Shown piece by piece: positions 32,364-41,078 of a stretch of 64,000 bases of DNA. Source of the DNA: Streptomyces sp. NBC_01460 (GTDB lineage: Bacteria; Actinomycetota; Actinomycetes; Streptomycetales; Streptomycetaceae); contig NZ_CP109473.1 in the NCBI RefSeq assembly GCF_036227405.1, positions 1,984,001-2,048,000 on the forward strand, given 5' to 3'. Every line of letters begins with the position of its first letter. Position 1 is the stretch's first letter. Under the pieces are notes generated by a model. The model saw only the letters and a program-made list of their open reading frames with translations. It was not told where the DNA came from and searched no databases. Both the position numbers and the translations under genes were made by a program.

Positions 32364-33053
32364 ATGACTGATCATGCGCACGACCTGGAAGCTGTACGTG
32401 AAGCGACCGATCGGCTGCTCAGTGCCACGGGCAAGATGGACGACGGCGCCGTTGCCGAGCCGTCGCTTCTGCCGGGCTGGAGCCGCGGCCATGTTCTTGC
32501 CCACCTGTCACGTAACGCCGACGCCCTCGTAAATGTTCTCCGAGGACGCCCGATGTACGCGAACAGCGAAACCCGGGACGCCGACATCGACCGTGACGCT
32601 CCCCGGCCCCTGACCGAGCACCTCGCTGACCTGCGTACGAGCGGAGCGGCCTTCCTCTCCGTGGCCGAGGAACCCGCCGACTGGTCACGCACGGTCACGT
32701 TGCGCAACGGTGTGACGGACTCCGCGTCGCGGATCCCCTTCCGCCGCCGGGTCGAGGTCGAGCTGCACCACGTCGACCTGGGGGTGGGCTACGAGCTGGA
32801 GGACCTCCCCGAGGAGTTCGTGACCCGGGAGAACGACTTCCTGGCCGAGCGGTTCGCCGGGCACCCCGCCGTGGTCGCCACGACCGCCGTCACCCCGGAC
32901 GGCCGTCTGTGGACCACGGGCGGGGGCACGGAGGGCGCTCCGGTCACCGTCCGGGGCTCGGCGCCCGACATCCTCGGCTGGCTCTGCGGACGCCGCGACG
33001 GCTCGGCGCTCACCGTCGAAGGGGGCGGCCTTCCCGCGCTGCCCCCGCTATAG
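32364..33053 (+). CDS. Maleylpyruvate isomerase-family (mycothiol-dependent) enzyme
   Basis: This 229-residue protein belongs to the DinB/MDMPI superfamily, in which several members use mycothiol, the actinobacterial thiol. The metal-binding N-terminal bundle shows LLPGWSRGHVLAHLSRNADALVNVL and a second histidine in RVEVELHHVDLG. The C-terminal part resembles the MDMPI C-terminal domain. The ATG at 32364 is chosen on the -10 spacing; another ATG nine codons earlier is possible. It is 11 bases upstream of an MBL hydrolase. True substrate not readable from sequence; maleylpyruvate is only the family label. Confidence 0.82.
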   Translation: MTDHAHDLEAVREATDRLLSATGKMDDGAVAEPSLLPGWSRGHVLAHLSRNADALVNVLRGRPMYANSETRDADIDRDAPRPLTEHLADLRTSGAAFLSVAEEPADWSRTVTLRNGVTDSASRIPFRRRVEVELHHVDLGVGYELEDLPEEFVTRENDFLAERFAGHPAVVATTAVTPDGRLWTTGGGTEGAPVTVRGSAPDILGWLCGRRDGSALTVEGGGLPALPPL

Positions 33054-33056
33054 GCT
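33051..33056 (+). promoter_or_regulatory. -10 element TAGGCT before the MBL hydrolase
   Basis: TAGGCT begins on the TAG stop of the preceding gene and ends seven bases before the ATG at 33064, so the hydrolase may have its own leaderless promoter. Confidence 0.4.
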
Positions 33057-33063
33057 GCGTCAC

Positions 33064-33720
33064 ATGACGTACAGCGGAACGGTCAGGGTCGGCGGCCCGG
33101 CGGATGTACACGAGCTGACGGATCTGATGATCTCCAAGGTCGCCGTCGGCCCGATGAACAACAACGCGTACCTTCTGCGCTGCCGCGCCACCGGCGAACA
33201 GCTCCTGATCGACGCGGCCGCCGAGGCCGGGATCCTGCTCCGGCTGATCGGCGCCGACGGCATCGCCTCCGTCGTCACGACGCACCGGCACCCCGACCAC
33301 TGGCAGGCGCTCGGCGAGGTCGTGGCGGCCACCGGGGCGCGGACGTACGCGGGGAGGTACGACGCCGAGGGCATCCCGGTCCCGACCGACGAGCTCGTCG
33401 AGGACGGCGGCACGGTCCGGGTGGGCCGCGTCCCGCTGACCGCGAGGCACCTGGCCGGCCACACGCCGGGGTCCGTCGCCCTGGTCTACGACGACCCGCA
33501 CGGGGCGCCGCACGTGTTCACCGGCGACTGCCTCTTCCCCGGCGGCCTGGGCAAGACGCGCAACGACCCCGAGGCCTTCGCGAGCCTGTTCCACGACGTG
33601 GAGACGAAGCTCTTCGACCGGCTGCCGGACGAGACGTGGGTCTACCCGGGGCACGGTCACGACACCACGCTCGGCGCCGAGCGCCCCCACCTGCCGGAGT
33701 GGCGCGAACGCGGCTGGTGA
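33064..33720 (+). CDS. MBL-fold metal hydrolase (glyoxalase II-like)
   Basis: This 218-residue metallo-beta-lactamase-fold protein has the metal motif THRHPDHW (HxHxDH), HLAGHTPGSVALVY, the bridging Asp in FTGDCLFPGG, and the last ligand in YPGHGHDTT. That set is intact, so it should bind two metals and hydrolyse a thioester or similar bond. Lying beside a mycothiol-type enzyme, it could act on a mycothiol thioester, but this is inference. It is soluble and of normal length for the small glyoxalase II-like group. Confidence 0.88.
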   Translation: MTYSGTVRVGGPADVHELTDLMISKVAVGPMNNNAYLLRCRATGEQLLIDAAAEAGILLRLIGADGIASVVTTHRHPDHWQALGEVVAATGARTYAGRYDAEGIPVPTDELVEDGGTVRVGRVPLTARHLAGHTPGSVALVYDDPHGAPHVFTGDCLFPGGLGKTRNDPEAFASLFHDVETKLFDRLPDETWVYPGHGHDTTLGAERPHLPEWRERGW

Positions 33721-33732
33721 ACCGGTGGACGG

Positions 33733-33771
33733 CCGACGGCCGGGTGCCCCTTCCGGGGCCCCGGCCGTCGG
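33733..33771. terminator. Bidirectional terminator between the MBL hydrolase and terC
   Basis: CCGACGGCCGGG and CCCGGCCGTCGG form a perfect 12-base stem, with a CCCC/GGGG inner pair, between convergent genes. Confidence 0.75.
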
Positions 33772-33785
33772 TGTGTCGGTCCGCG

Positions 33786-34781
33786 CTACTTCTCCGCGGT
33801 GACGTTCTCGCTGTCGTCCTTCTCCTGGGCCTCCCGGGCCGCCGTCTTCTTGTTGGCGATCAGGCTGGTGATCGTGGTGACCACCAGGACCGCGCAGATG
33901 AAGGAGAGGGAGAACGGGATGGAGATCTCCGGGACGTGCACCCCGGACTCGTGCAGGGCGTGCAGCACGAGCTTGACGCCGATGAACCCGAGGATCACCG
34001 AGAGCCCGTAGCTGAGGTGGACCAGCTTCTTCAGCAGACCGCCGATGAGGAAGTACAGCTGACGCAGGCCCATCAGGGCGAAGGCGTTGGCGGTGAAGAC
34101 GATGTACGGGTCCTGGGTCAGGCCGAAGATCGCCGGGATGGAGTCGAGCGCGAACAGCACGTCGGTGGTGCCGATGGCGAGCATGACCACCATGAGGGGG
34201 GTCATGACGCGCTTGCCGTTCTTCTGGATGAAGAGCTTCGTCCCGTGGTACCGGTCGGCGACACCGAAGCGGTGCTCGATCGACTTCAGGAGACGGTTCT
34301 CCTCCCAGTCCTCCTCGTCCTCGTCGGCCCTGGCCTCCTGGATGAGCTTCCAGGCGGTGTAGATCAGGAACGCGCCGAAGATGTAGAAGATCCACGAGAA
34401 GTTGGCGATGACCGCGGCACCGGCGGCGATGAAGATCGCACGCAGCACCAGGGCGATCAGCACACCGACGAGCAGCACCCGCTGCTGGAGGTGGGAGGGC
34501 ACCGAGAACTTCGCCATGATCAGGACGAAGACGAAGAGGTTGTCGACACTCAGCGACTTCTCGGTGATGAAGCCGGCGAAGAACTCGCCCGAGGCCTGGC
34601 TTTCGCCGAAGACCAGCAGACCGAGCCCGAAGAGCGCGGCCAGCGCGATCCAGACGACGGTCCAGATACCGGCTTCCTTGGTCGACACGTCATGAGGCTT
34701 GCGCCCGATGAAGAAGTCGACGGAGATGAGGGCGACGAGACCGAGGATGGTCAGCGTCCAGAGAGTCCATGAAACGTCCAC
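33786..34781 (-). CDS. TerC-family membrane protein, likely Mn2+ exporter
   Basis: This 331-residue membrane protein has about nine hydrophobic segments. TerC blocks are TEKSLSVDNLFVFVLIMAKF, and ALDSIPAIFGLTQDPYIVFTANAFALMGLRQLYFLIGG, where membrane aspartates could carry metal. The family was named after tellurite resistance, but members preceded by yybP-ykoY riboswitches export manganese or metallate secreted enzymes. Just such an element precedes this gene, and its stem hides the GGAGG of the GTG start. The last 30 residues are charged and cytoplasmic. I therefore read it as manganese efflux; substrate is not shown by sequence alone. Confidence 0.92.
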   Translation of the reverse strand: MDVSWTLWTLTILGLVALISVDFFIGRKPHDVSTKEAGIWTVVWIALAALFGLGLLVFGESQASGEFFAGFITEKSLSVDNLFVFVLIMAKFSVPSHLQQRVLLVGVLIALVLRAIFIAAGAAVIANFSWIFYIFGAFLIYTAWKLIQEARADEDEEDWEENRLLKSIEHRFGVADRYHGTKLFIQKNGKRVMTPLMVVMLAIGTTDVLFALDSIPAIFGLTQDPYIVFTANAFALMGLRQLYFLIGGLLKKLVHLSYGLSVILGFIGVKLVLHALHESGVHVPEISIPFSLSFICAVLVVTTITSLIANKKTAAREAQEKDDSENVTAEK

Positions 34782-34783
34782 TG

Positions 34784-34937
34784 CGCCTCCGGCAGTTCGC
34801 TACGGCTATAGATCAGCGTCGTCGCTGCCGGAGGTCTCTTCCACCCGGGAGCGCGGGATGCGCGCCGGGCCGACGCCCCGGGACCGGTCACAGTCCGTAC
34901 TGACGGGAACGCCGCGATCGGGAGTACTCCCCTCCGC
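34784..34937 (-). ncRNA. yybP-ykoY-type manganese riboswitch before terC
   Basis: Reading left, GGAGGGGAGTACTCCC (near 34935-34920) is the loop/stem signature of this class, and a second domain ends in a perfect ten-base stem, CCTCCGGCAG (34834-34825) with CTGCCGGAGG (34795-34786). The 3' strand of that stem contains the GGAGG used to start terC, so folding can hide or expose the ribosome-binding site. This class senses Mn2+ and typically controls TerC/MntP-type exporters. Edges are approximate. Confidence 0.75.
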
Positions 34938-35047
34938 ACCAAGAACAGTACATGAAGCACCAAGAAACGGTAAAGTCCGTACCAAGGTGTGATCAAAATG
35001 CCTGGTCAGAGCCTATGTGGACCTGATCTGAAATGCCGTCAACGAGG

Positions 35048-36997
35048 TCAGCGCCGGCCCGCGCGCCGGGCCGCCGCCACCAGGGCGAGGACCTGCTCCA
35101 GGACGTTGCTGCCCCGAGGGGCCCGCAACGGCTCGTAGGTCCACGCGTGACCCACCCACGGGTCGGCGAGGTGGTCGTCCGCCACGGGCGTGATCCGCAG
35201 GAGGGAGCGCCACAGCGGGTCGAGCACGGGACCGTAGGCCCGGGCGTCCTCCCGGTCGGCCACCATCAGCAGGTGCACACCCACGGAAGGGCCCTCGTCG
35301 GCCAGATAGCGCAACTGGGTGACGGCCCTGTCGTCGAAACCGTGCGGGAAGTCGTTGACGATCAGCAGCTGCTCGCCCGTGTCGAGATCCGGGGGCAGCG
35401 CGTCCGAGGCACCGGCCCGGATCGCCATCTGCACCAGATCGACGCGCCGGGTGAGGCGGGCGAGGACCGAGGCCACTCCTTCCGCCCCCGCGGCGGGCGG
35501 CCCGGCGAGCACCCCGGCGCGCACCAGGGGCGCGAGGGATCCGGCGGCGGCACCGGCCGGGTCGATGACGTGGACGGAGAACTCGTCGGCCGGATAGACG
35601 GCGAGCAGCCGCGCCGCCAGGGCGACCGCGGTCTCCATGGCCAGCCCCCGCAGCTGGTCCCCCGAGGTCGCCGCGGCGGCCTCGGAGGCCGTGCGCCCGC
35701 TGTCCACCCAGATCCCCCGCTCCAGGGGCAGCCGCACCAGCAGCGGGATGCGCAGCTCGGCGCTCTCGGGCAGCCGGAGGTCGCCGATGCGCAGGGCCAT
35801 CGGGATCTCCATGGGGACGCGGTAGCCGTGCCAGACGGGGTTGTCCCAGCCCGCGTACGAGGCGGGCAGGGCCGGCTCCACGACGGCGGACTCGGCGGTG
35901 AGCTGGGCGAGATCCCGCTCGAGCGCCTCCCGCGCCCGGCCGGTGAGCTCGTCGCGCTTCGCCCGCGCCTCCTCCCGGGCACGGTCGCCCGTACCTCCGA
36001 TCCGGCTGCGCGGGTCTGAGAGGGTCCTTTCGAGCTCCTGGTCCATCCGGGACTCGGCGAAGTCGACGGCGCTGCGGTACGCGGCGACGGCCCGGGCGAG
36101 GTCCTCGAACATGCCCCAGATCTGGTTGTAGAGGCGCTCGTCCATGGACCAGCCGGTGGCGTCGCCGGCGACGGGCTGCGCCGGCCGGCCGGGCTCGGCG
36201 GGCGGGGCTGCCGGAGCGGGCGGGGGCGGCGCCGAGGTCTGACGGCGCGGGTGCGCGTAGTCGATGGGCCCGCCCGGAGCGAGGTCCGGGGGCGGAGGGG
36301 TCCGGTCACGGAGCGGCTCGGTGGGCGGCTCGGGGACCTGCGGCGCGGCAGGCGGGCGCCCGCCGTCCCCGGAGGCCGCGGGGCCCGCGGGGTGTCCCAC
36401 CCGCTCGCTGTCCGGGGTGCGGGGCGGGGGCGTCACCGAGCGGGCGAGCCCGGAGGCGACGGCCTCCTGTATCGAGGCGGCCAGCTCCACCGCCTCCGCC
36501 ACCCCCTGGTCGGCGAGCATCCCGGCGAGACCGGCGGCGTACCCCTGGCCGACGGCGCGGACCTTCCAGGCGCCCTGACGGCGGTAGAGCTCCAGAGCCG
36601 ACACGGCGGACTCGGAGTCGAGTCCGGTCAGGGTGAAGGTGGCGATCTCGGCACCGTCGAGGCCGGTGACGGCGACGAAGGGTGCGGCGACCGCACCGAA
36701 GGTGGCGGGCCGCCCGGCGCCCGCGGGCAGGGCGAGGAGCACGGTGACGCGGTGCACCGCGTCGGGCAGGGCGTCGAGGTCCACGGCCAGCCGGTGGTCG
36801 GCCGCCGCCTGCCTGGACACCTCCAGGCCGGGCAGGCGGTGCGCTCCCGGATGGGCGATCCACTCGACGCCGCGGACCGTGCCCCGCTCGTCCCCGAGCG
36901 TGGCCCCGGCCACGACGGGTGAGCCCGCCGACACCCTGATCTCCAGACGGGTCTGGGGCAAGGTGTGGTTCTGCCCCCGGACCAGCTCGGCCGTCAT
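35048..36997 (-). CDS. TerD domain fused to an FtsK-like domain without a P-loop
   Basis: This 649-residue protein has an N-terminal TerD-like domain (about 1-180; LTGLDSESAVSALELYRRQGAWKVRAVGQGYAAGLAGML is typical). A Pro-rich linker (about 190-285) and a helical part (about 290-370) follow. The C-terminal domain (about 380-649) has the layout of FtsK/HerA ATPases: LLIVNDFPHGFDDRAVTQLRYLADEGPSVGVHLLMVADRED matches Walker B and the strand that follows it. But the place where GxxGxGKS should be reads WVDSGRTASEAAA, so nucleotide binding by a normal P-loop is unlikely. It lies 124 bases after a stand-alone TerD protein. I read it as a signalling or scaffold protein of a Ter stress system; function unproven. 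Confidence 0.8.
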   Translation of the reverse strand: MTAELVRGQNHTLPQTRLEIRVSAGSPVVAGATLGDERGTVRGVEWIAHPGAHRLPGLEVSRQAAADHRLAVDLDALPDAVHRVTVLLALPAGAGRPATFGAVAAPFVAVTGLDGAEIATFTLTGLDSESAVSALELYRRQGAWKVRAVGQGYAAGLAGMLADQGVAEAVELAASIQEAVASGLARSVTPPPRTPDSERVGHPAGPAASGDGGRPPAAPQVPEPPTEPLRDRTPPPPDLAPGGPIDYAHPRRQTSAPPPPAPAAPPAEPGRPAQPVAGDATGWSMDERLYNQIWGMFEDLARAVAAYRSAVDFAESRMDQELERTLSDPRSRIGGTGDRAREEARAKRDELTGRAREALERDLAQLTAESAVVEPALPASYAGWDNPVWHGYRVPMEIPMALRIGDLRLPESAELRIPLLVRLPLERGIWVDSGRTASEAAAATSGDQLRGLAMETAVALAARLLAVYPADEFSVHVIDPAGAAAGSLAPLVRAGVLAGPPAAGAEGVASVLARLTRRVDLVQMAIRAGASDALPPDLDTGEQLLIVNDFPHGFDDRAVTQLRYLADEGPSVGVHLLMVADREDARAYGPVLDPLWRSLLRITPVADDHLADPWVGHAWTYEPLRAPRGSNVLEQVLALVAAARRAGRR

Positions 36998-37121
36998 CGC
37001 CCTGTCCCCTCGACGTTCGGTGTGGTGCCCTGCCCATGGACGCAGCTCCCGGCGGCGGGTGCCTCCGGGAGCTGCTCGTACGGTTCTGCGGACCGGGTGT
37101 CGCCCGTGTCCTGCCCTCGCC

Positions 37122-37700
37122 CTACAGGTGCGGCAGGATCGCCGGCATCAGGTCCTGGAAGGTCCGGCCGTTGGCCGGGTTGCCGAGCGCGGTCATCTGC
37201 CAGCCGCTGCCCGCGCGGTGCACCTTCGCCATGATCTGCGCCGTGTACTGGCCGCCGCCGTCCAGCGTGTAGCGGGCGAGCTCCTGGCCGTTGGTCTCGT
37301 CGACGATGCGGCAGAAGGCGTTCTGCACCTCCTGGAACGTCTGGCCGGTGAACGAGTTCACCGTGAAGACGATCTGGTCGATGTGGACCGGGACCCGCTG
37401 CAGGTCGACCAGGATCGCCTCGTCGTCGCCGCCCGAGCCGGCACCGCCGACCAGGTTGTCGCCGGTGTGCTTGACCGAGCCGTCGTCGCTGACGAGGTGG
37501 CGGAAGAACACGACGTCCACGGGCTGCTTGTCGGCGAAGAGCACCGCCGAGGCGTCCAGGTCGATCTCCCTGGTACGCGAGCCGAACAGCCCACGGCGCG
37601 GGGCCGCCTGCCAGCCGAGCCCCATCCGTACCGCGGTCAGGGTCCCCCCGTCGCTCTTCTGCAGGCTGATGGCCTGGCCCTTGGTCATGTTGACCGTCAC
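37122..37700 (-). CDS. TerD-family calcium-binding stress protein
   Basis: This 192-residue TerD/TerE-type protein starts MTVNMTKGQAISLQKSDGG. It keeps the acidic calcium site HTGDNLVGGAGSGGDDEAILVDL and the C-terminal GRTFQDLMPAILPHL motif. Ter proteins are linked to tellurite, phage and colicin tolerance in enterics and to calcium-related growth and development in Streptomyces. It precedes the long TerD fusion on the same strand with a 124-base gap. A TAGGGT about 50 bases upstream may be its -10. Confidence 0.92.
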   Translation of the reverse strand: MTVNMTKGQAISLQKSDGGTLTAVRMGLGWQAAPRRGLFGSRTREIDLDASAVLFADKQPVDVVFFRHLVSDDGSVKHTGDNLVGGAGSGGDDEAILVDLQRVPVHIDQIVFTVNSFTGQTFQEVQNAFCRIVDETNGQELARYTLDGGGQYTAQIMAKVHRAGSGWQMTALGNPANGRTFQDLMPAILPHL

Positions 37701-37831
37701 GCGCTGTCCCCTCTCCGCTGCCCCGCAACCGTCGGTGTGCGGTTTCCCTGCACCCTACGCAGTCCCCGGAGCCGGGAAGGAGGGGTGGGCCGATTTTGTG
37801 TCGGTCCTGCAACACTGCGGCGCCCCAGGGG

Positions 37832-39952
37832 TCAGGCCAGCCCCGCTTCCCTCATCTGACGCAGCTCCTTCTTCAGCTCGCCCACCTCGTCGCGCAGCCG
37901 GGCGGCCACCTCGAACTGCAGGTCGGCGGCGGCGGCGCGCATGCGGTCCGTCATCTCCTCGATGATCCCCGCGAGCTCCGCGGCGGGCCGGTCGGTGACC
38001 ACCGGGGCGCCCTTCTTCGCCTTGCCCCCCGGGGCGGCCTTGCCCCCCAGCGAGGGGACGGGCGCCTTGGTCTCCTTGGACTGCCGGTAGCCGGTGCCGA
38101 GCAGCTGCTCGGTGTCGACCTCCTCGCGCGCGATGGACGCGACGATGTCGTTGATCTTCTTGCGGAGCGGCTGCGGGTCGACCCCGCGCTCCGTGTTGTA
38201 GGCGATCTGCTTCTCACGGCGGCGGTTGGTCTCGTCGATGGCCTGCGCCATCGCGGGGGTGACCTTGTCGGCGTACATGTGGACCTGTCCCGAGACGTTA
38301 CGGGCGGCACGGCCGATGGTCTGGATCAGTGACGTGCCGGAGCGCAGGAAGCCCTGCTTGTCCGCGTCGAGGATGGCCACCAGCGACACCTCGGGCAGGT
38401 CGAGGCCCTCCCGCAGGAGGTTGATGCCGACCAGGACGTCGTACTCGCCGGAGCGCAGCTCACGCAGGAGCTCGATGCGGCGGAGTGTGTCGACGTCGCT
38501 GTGGAGGTAGCGGACCTGGATGCCCAGCTCCAGGAAGTAGTCCGTGAGGTCCTCGGACATCTTCTTGGTGAGGGTGGTGACCAGGACGCGCTCGTCCTTC
38601 TCGGTCCGCTCGCGGATCTCGTGGACCAGGTCGTCGATCTGGCCCTCCGTGGGCTTGACGACGACCTCCGGGTCGACGAGCCCGGTGGGCCGGATGATCT
38701 GTTCGACGAACCCGTCGCCCCGGGACAGCTCGTACTTGCCGGGTGTGGCGGAGAGGTAGACCGTCTGGTTGATCCGGCCCAGGAACTCCTCCCACTTCAG
38801 CGGCCGGTTGTCCAGGGCGGAGGGAAGCCGGAAGCCGTGGTCGACGAGGGTCCGCTTGCGGGAGGCGTCGCCCTCGTACATCGCGCCGATCTGCGGGACG
38901 GTGACGTGCGACTCGTCCAGGACGAGGAGGAAGTCCTCGGGGAAGTAGTCGAGGAGGGTGTTCGGGGCGGTGCCGGGCAGGCGGCCGTCGAAGTGCATCG
39001 AGTAGTTCTCGACGCCTGAGCAGGTGCCGATCTGGCGGAGCATCTCGATGTCGTACGTGGTGCGCATGCGCAGCCGCTGGGCCTCCAGCATCTTGCCCTG
39101 CTTCTCCAGCTCGGCGAGGCGCTGTCCCAGCTCCTGCTCGATGCCGGTGACCGCCTTCTCCATGCGCTCGGGACCCGCCACGTAGTGGCTGGCGGGGAAG
39201 ACGTGGAGCGAGGAGTCCTCGCTGATGACCTCGCCGGTGAGCGGGTGGAGGGTCGAGAGCGCCTCGATCTCGTCGCCGAACATCTCGATCCGGACGGCCA
39301 GCTCCTCGTAGACCGGGAAGATCTCGATGGTGTCGCCGCGCACCCTGAACGTGCCGCGGGTGAACGCGAGGTCGTTGCGGGTGTACTGGATCTCGACGAA
39401 GCGGCGCAGCAGCTGGTCGCGGTCGACCTCGTCGCCGACCTTGAGCTGGACCATGCGGTCCACGTACTCCTGCGGGGTGCCCAGGCCGTAGATGCAGGAG
39501 ACGGAGGCGACCACGACGACGTCGCGCCGGGTGAGCAGCGAGTTGGTGGCGGAGTGCCGGAGCCGCTCGACCTCCTCGTTGATCGAGGAGTCCTTCTCGA
39601 TGTAGGTGTCCGACTGCGGGACGTACGCCTCGGGCTGGTAGTAGTCGTAGTACGAGACGAAGTACTCCACGGCGTTGTTCGGGAGGAGCTCGCGGAACTC
39701 GTTGGCCAGCTGGGCGGCGAGCGTCTTGTTCGGTGCCATGACGAGGGTGGGCCGCTGCAGCTTCTCGATCATCCAGGCCGTCGTCGCCGACTTGCCCGTG
39801 CCGGTCGCGCCGAGCAGCACGACGTCCTTCTCCCCCGCGCGCACGCGCCGGTCCAGCTCGGCGATGGCCGCGGGCTGGTCACCGCTGGGCTGGTAGGGAC
39901 TGACGACCTCGAAAGGCGCCACCGAACGTTCGATCTTCGAGACTGGCCGCAT
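37832..39952 (-). CDS. uvrB: Excinuclease ABC subunit UvrB
   Basis: UvrB is the helicase-fold subunit that verifies damage and loads UvrC. The 706 residues show Walker A GATGTGKS, the damage-probing hairpin region [27 protein letters not shown], the DESH box, helicase motifs V-VI ([33 protein letters not shown]) and the C-terminal UVR motif ([23 protein letters not shown]). TACCGT stands six bases before the ATG, which again suggests leaderless transcription. An inserted Lys/Gly/Pro-rich stretch before the UVR motif (about 630-655) is common in Streptomyces. Confidence 0.97.
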   Translation of the reverse strand: MRPVSKIERSVAPFEVVSPYQPSGDQPAAIAELDRRVRAGEKDVVLLGATGTGKSATTAWMIEKLQRPTLVMAPNKTLAAQLANEFRELLPNNAVEYFVSYYDYYQPEAYVPQSDTYIEKDSSINEEVERLRHSATNSLLTRRDVVVVASVSCIYGLGTPQEYVDRMVQLKVGDEVDRDQLLRRFVEIQYTRNDLAFTRGTFRVRGDTIEIFPVYEELAVRIEMFGDEIEALSTLHPLTGEVISEDSSLHVFPASHYVAGPERMEKAVTGIEQELGQRLAELEKQGKMLEAQRLRMRTTYDIEMLRQIGTCSGVENYSMHFDGRLPGTAPNTLLDYFPEDFLLVLDESHVTVPQIGAMYEGDASRKRTLVDHGFRLPSALDNRPLKWEEFLGRINQTVYLSATPGKYELSRGDGFVEQIIRPTGLVDPEVVVKPTEGQIDDLVHEIRERTEKDERVLVTTLTKKMSEDLTDYFLELGIQVRYLHSDVDTLRRIELLRELRSGEYDVLVGINLLREGLDLPEVSLVAILDADKQGFLRSGTSLIQTIGRAARNVSGQVHMYADKVTPAMAQAIDETNRRREKQIAYNTERGVDPQPLRKKINDIVASIAREEVDTEQLLGTGYRQSKETKAPVPSLGGKAAPGGKAKKGAPVVTDRPAAELAGIIEEMTDRMRAAAADLQFEVAARLRDEVGELKKELRQMREAGLA

Positions 39953-39958
39953 GCAACC

Positions 39959-39964
39959 ACGGTA
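39959..39964 (-). promoter_or_regulatory. -10 element TACCGT for uvrB
   Basis: Reading left, TACCGT ends six bases before the uvrB ATG. No LexA-type box of the usual spacing overlaps it. Confidence 0.4.
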
Positions 39965-39991
39965 CGACCCCCCACTGACAACGGCTGGGGA

Positions 39992-40864
39992 TCAGCGGTT
40001 CCGCGACTGCCGGTACGCCCTGCGGGAGGCGGTCTCGAAGGGCTGCGTGTGGCGGCGCTGGACGGGGATCGAGGTCATCGGCCGACCGGGCCGGGAGTGG
40101 TGGCCGAGCGGCCGGCCGGCCTCCTCCCGGGTGCCGGTCACGACCAGCGGGTCGATCATCACGACCACCGCGGCGAGGAGCAGGAAGCAGCCGGGCCCGA
40201 TCATCATCGGCAGGAGCAGCGAGGTGGGGACCTCGCCGGGGGGCGCGGGCGCTGCGTCGGGGTGGAGGTGCACCTGGAGCGCGGCCATGCCGGTGTAGTG
40301 CATCCCGCTCACGGCCACGCCCATGACCACGCTGGCGCAGAGGCTCGGGAGGAAACCGTGGACGGACACGGCGGCCCACAGCGAGGCGGTCGCGGCCACC
40401 ACGGCGATGACGACGGAGAGCGAGACGGTGAGCGTGTCGTACGCGAAGAGTCCCTCGAAGTTCATTCCGGCCATGCCGAGGTAGTGCATCGACGCGACCC
40501 CGAGGCCGGTGATCGTCCCACCGGTGACCAGCGCCATGCGGGTGGCGCCCCGGTAGCCGACGAGGAAGATGCCGACGCCGACCATGACGACGGCCACGGC
40601 GAGGCTGGCGAACGTGAGGGGCCGGTCGTAGCTGACCGGCGCCTCCCGGACGGTGAAGCCCAGCATCGCGATGAAGTGCATCGTCCAGATGCCGGATCCG
40701 ATGGAGGTCGCGCCGAGGGCCAGCCAGCCGGCTCTGGACACGCCTCGCGTGCGCAGGGACCGCGTGGTGCAGCGAAGACCGAGCGCGGCGCCGAGGCACG
40801 CCATGAGAAACGCCGTGACGGGTGTCACGAGGCCGTAGGAGAATCCGTCAACTGTGCCCTGCAT
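39992..40864 (-). CDS. MHYT-domain membrane sensor protein
   Basis: This 290-residue integral membrane protein carries the MHYT repeats that give the domain its name: MHFIAMLGF, MHYLGMAGM and MHYTGMAAL, each in a membrane helix, within seven predicted helices. MHYT domains are proposed to bind copper and sense oxygen, CO or NO; they are often fused to GGDEF/EAL domains. Here the domain stands alone, with only a basic C-terminal tail of about 45 residues. The ATG at 40864 follows GAAGGG; longer in-frame starts reach into the neighbouring phosphodiesterase region and are rejected. Confidence 0.88.
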   Translation of the reverse strand: MQGTVDGFSYGLVTPVTAFLMACLGAALGLRCTTRSLRTRGVSRAGWLALGATSIGSGIWTMHFIAMLGFTVREAPVSYDRPLTFASLAVAVVMVGVGIFLVGYRGATRMALVTGGTITGLGVASMHYLGMAGMNFEGLFAYDTLTVSLSVVIAVVAATASLWAAVSVHGFLPSLCASVVMGVAVSGMHYTGMAALQVHLHPDAAPAPPGEVPTSLLLPMMIGPGCFLLLAAVVVMIDPLVVTGTREEAGRPLGHHSRPGRPMTSIPVQRRHTQPFETASRRAYRQSRNR

Positions 40865-40902
40865 GCTGGTACGCCCTTCGCGGTGTGCCCGGGTTCGGGG
40901 TG

Positions 40903-40930
40903 ACCCTAAAGGGCAAGGCCCGGCAAGCAA
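40903..40930 (-). promoter_or_regulatory. Putative promoter of the MHYT gene
   Basis: Reading left, TTGCTT (40930-40925) and TAGGGT (40908-40903) are 16 bases apart, placing a start about 30 bases before the ATG and leaving room for its ribosome-binding site. Confidence 0.35.
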
Positions 40931-40990
40931 ACGTAAGACCGGCATTTTATCCGCCTCCGGGACCCCCGCGGATCCGGTGCCTGACATTCC

Positions 40991-41012
40991 GTTCACAACA
41001 TGGCCATCATCG
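40991..41012 (+). promoter_or_regulatory. Possible PHO box before the phosphodiesterase gene
   Basis: GTTCACAACAT followed directly by GGCCATCATCG resembles the two 11-base direct repeats (GTTCA-type) bound by PhoP in Streptomyces. The first unit fits well, the second only in part. The downstream gene type (GlpQ) is a known PhoP target, which supports the reading. Confidence 0.4.
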
Positions 41013-41078
41013 TCCTCCCCTCCGTTGGGGATCGGATGCGAGTCTCTGCATGTCCGCATCCCGACGCGAGGAGTACAC

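Noticed and set aside
39920..39945. LexA/SOS box near the uvrB start (CGAACGTTCG)
   Set aside because: It lies inside the coding region and lacks the four-base centre of the actinobacterial SOS motif.
40900..40955. c-di-GMP (GEMM) riboswitch before the MHYT gene
   Set aside because: There are AAAGGGCAAGGCC-like pieces on the opposite strand, but not the core GEMM order or orientation; a promoter explains the sequence better.
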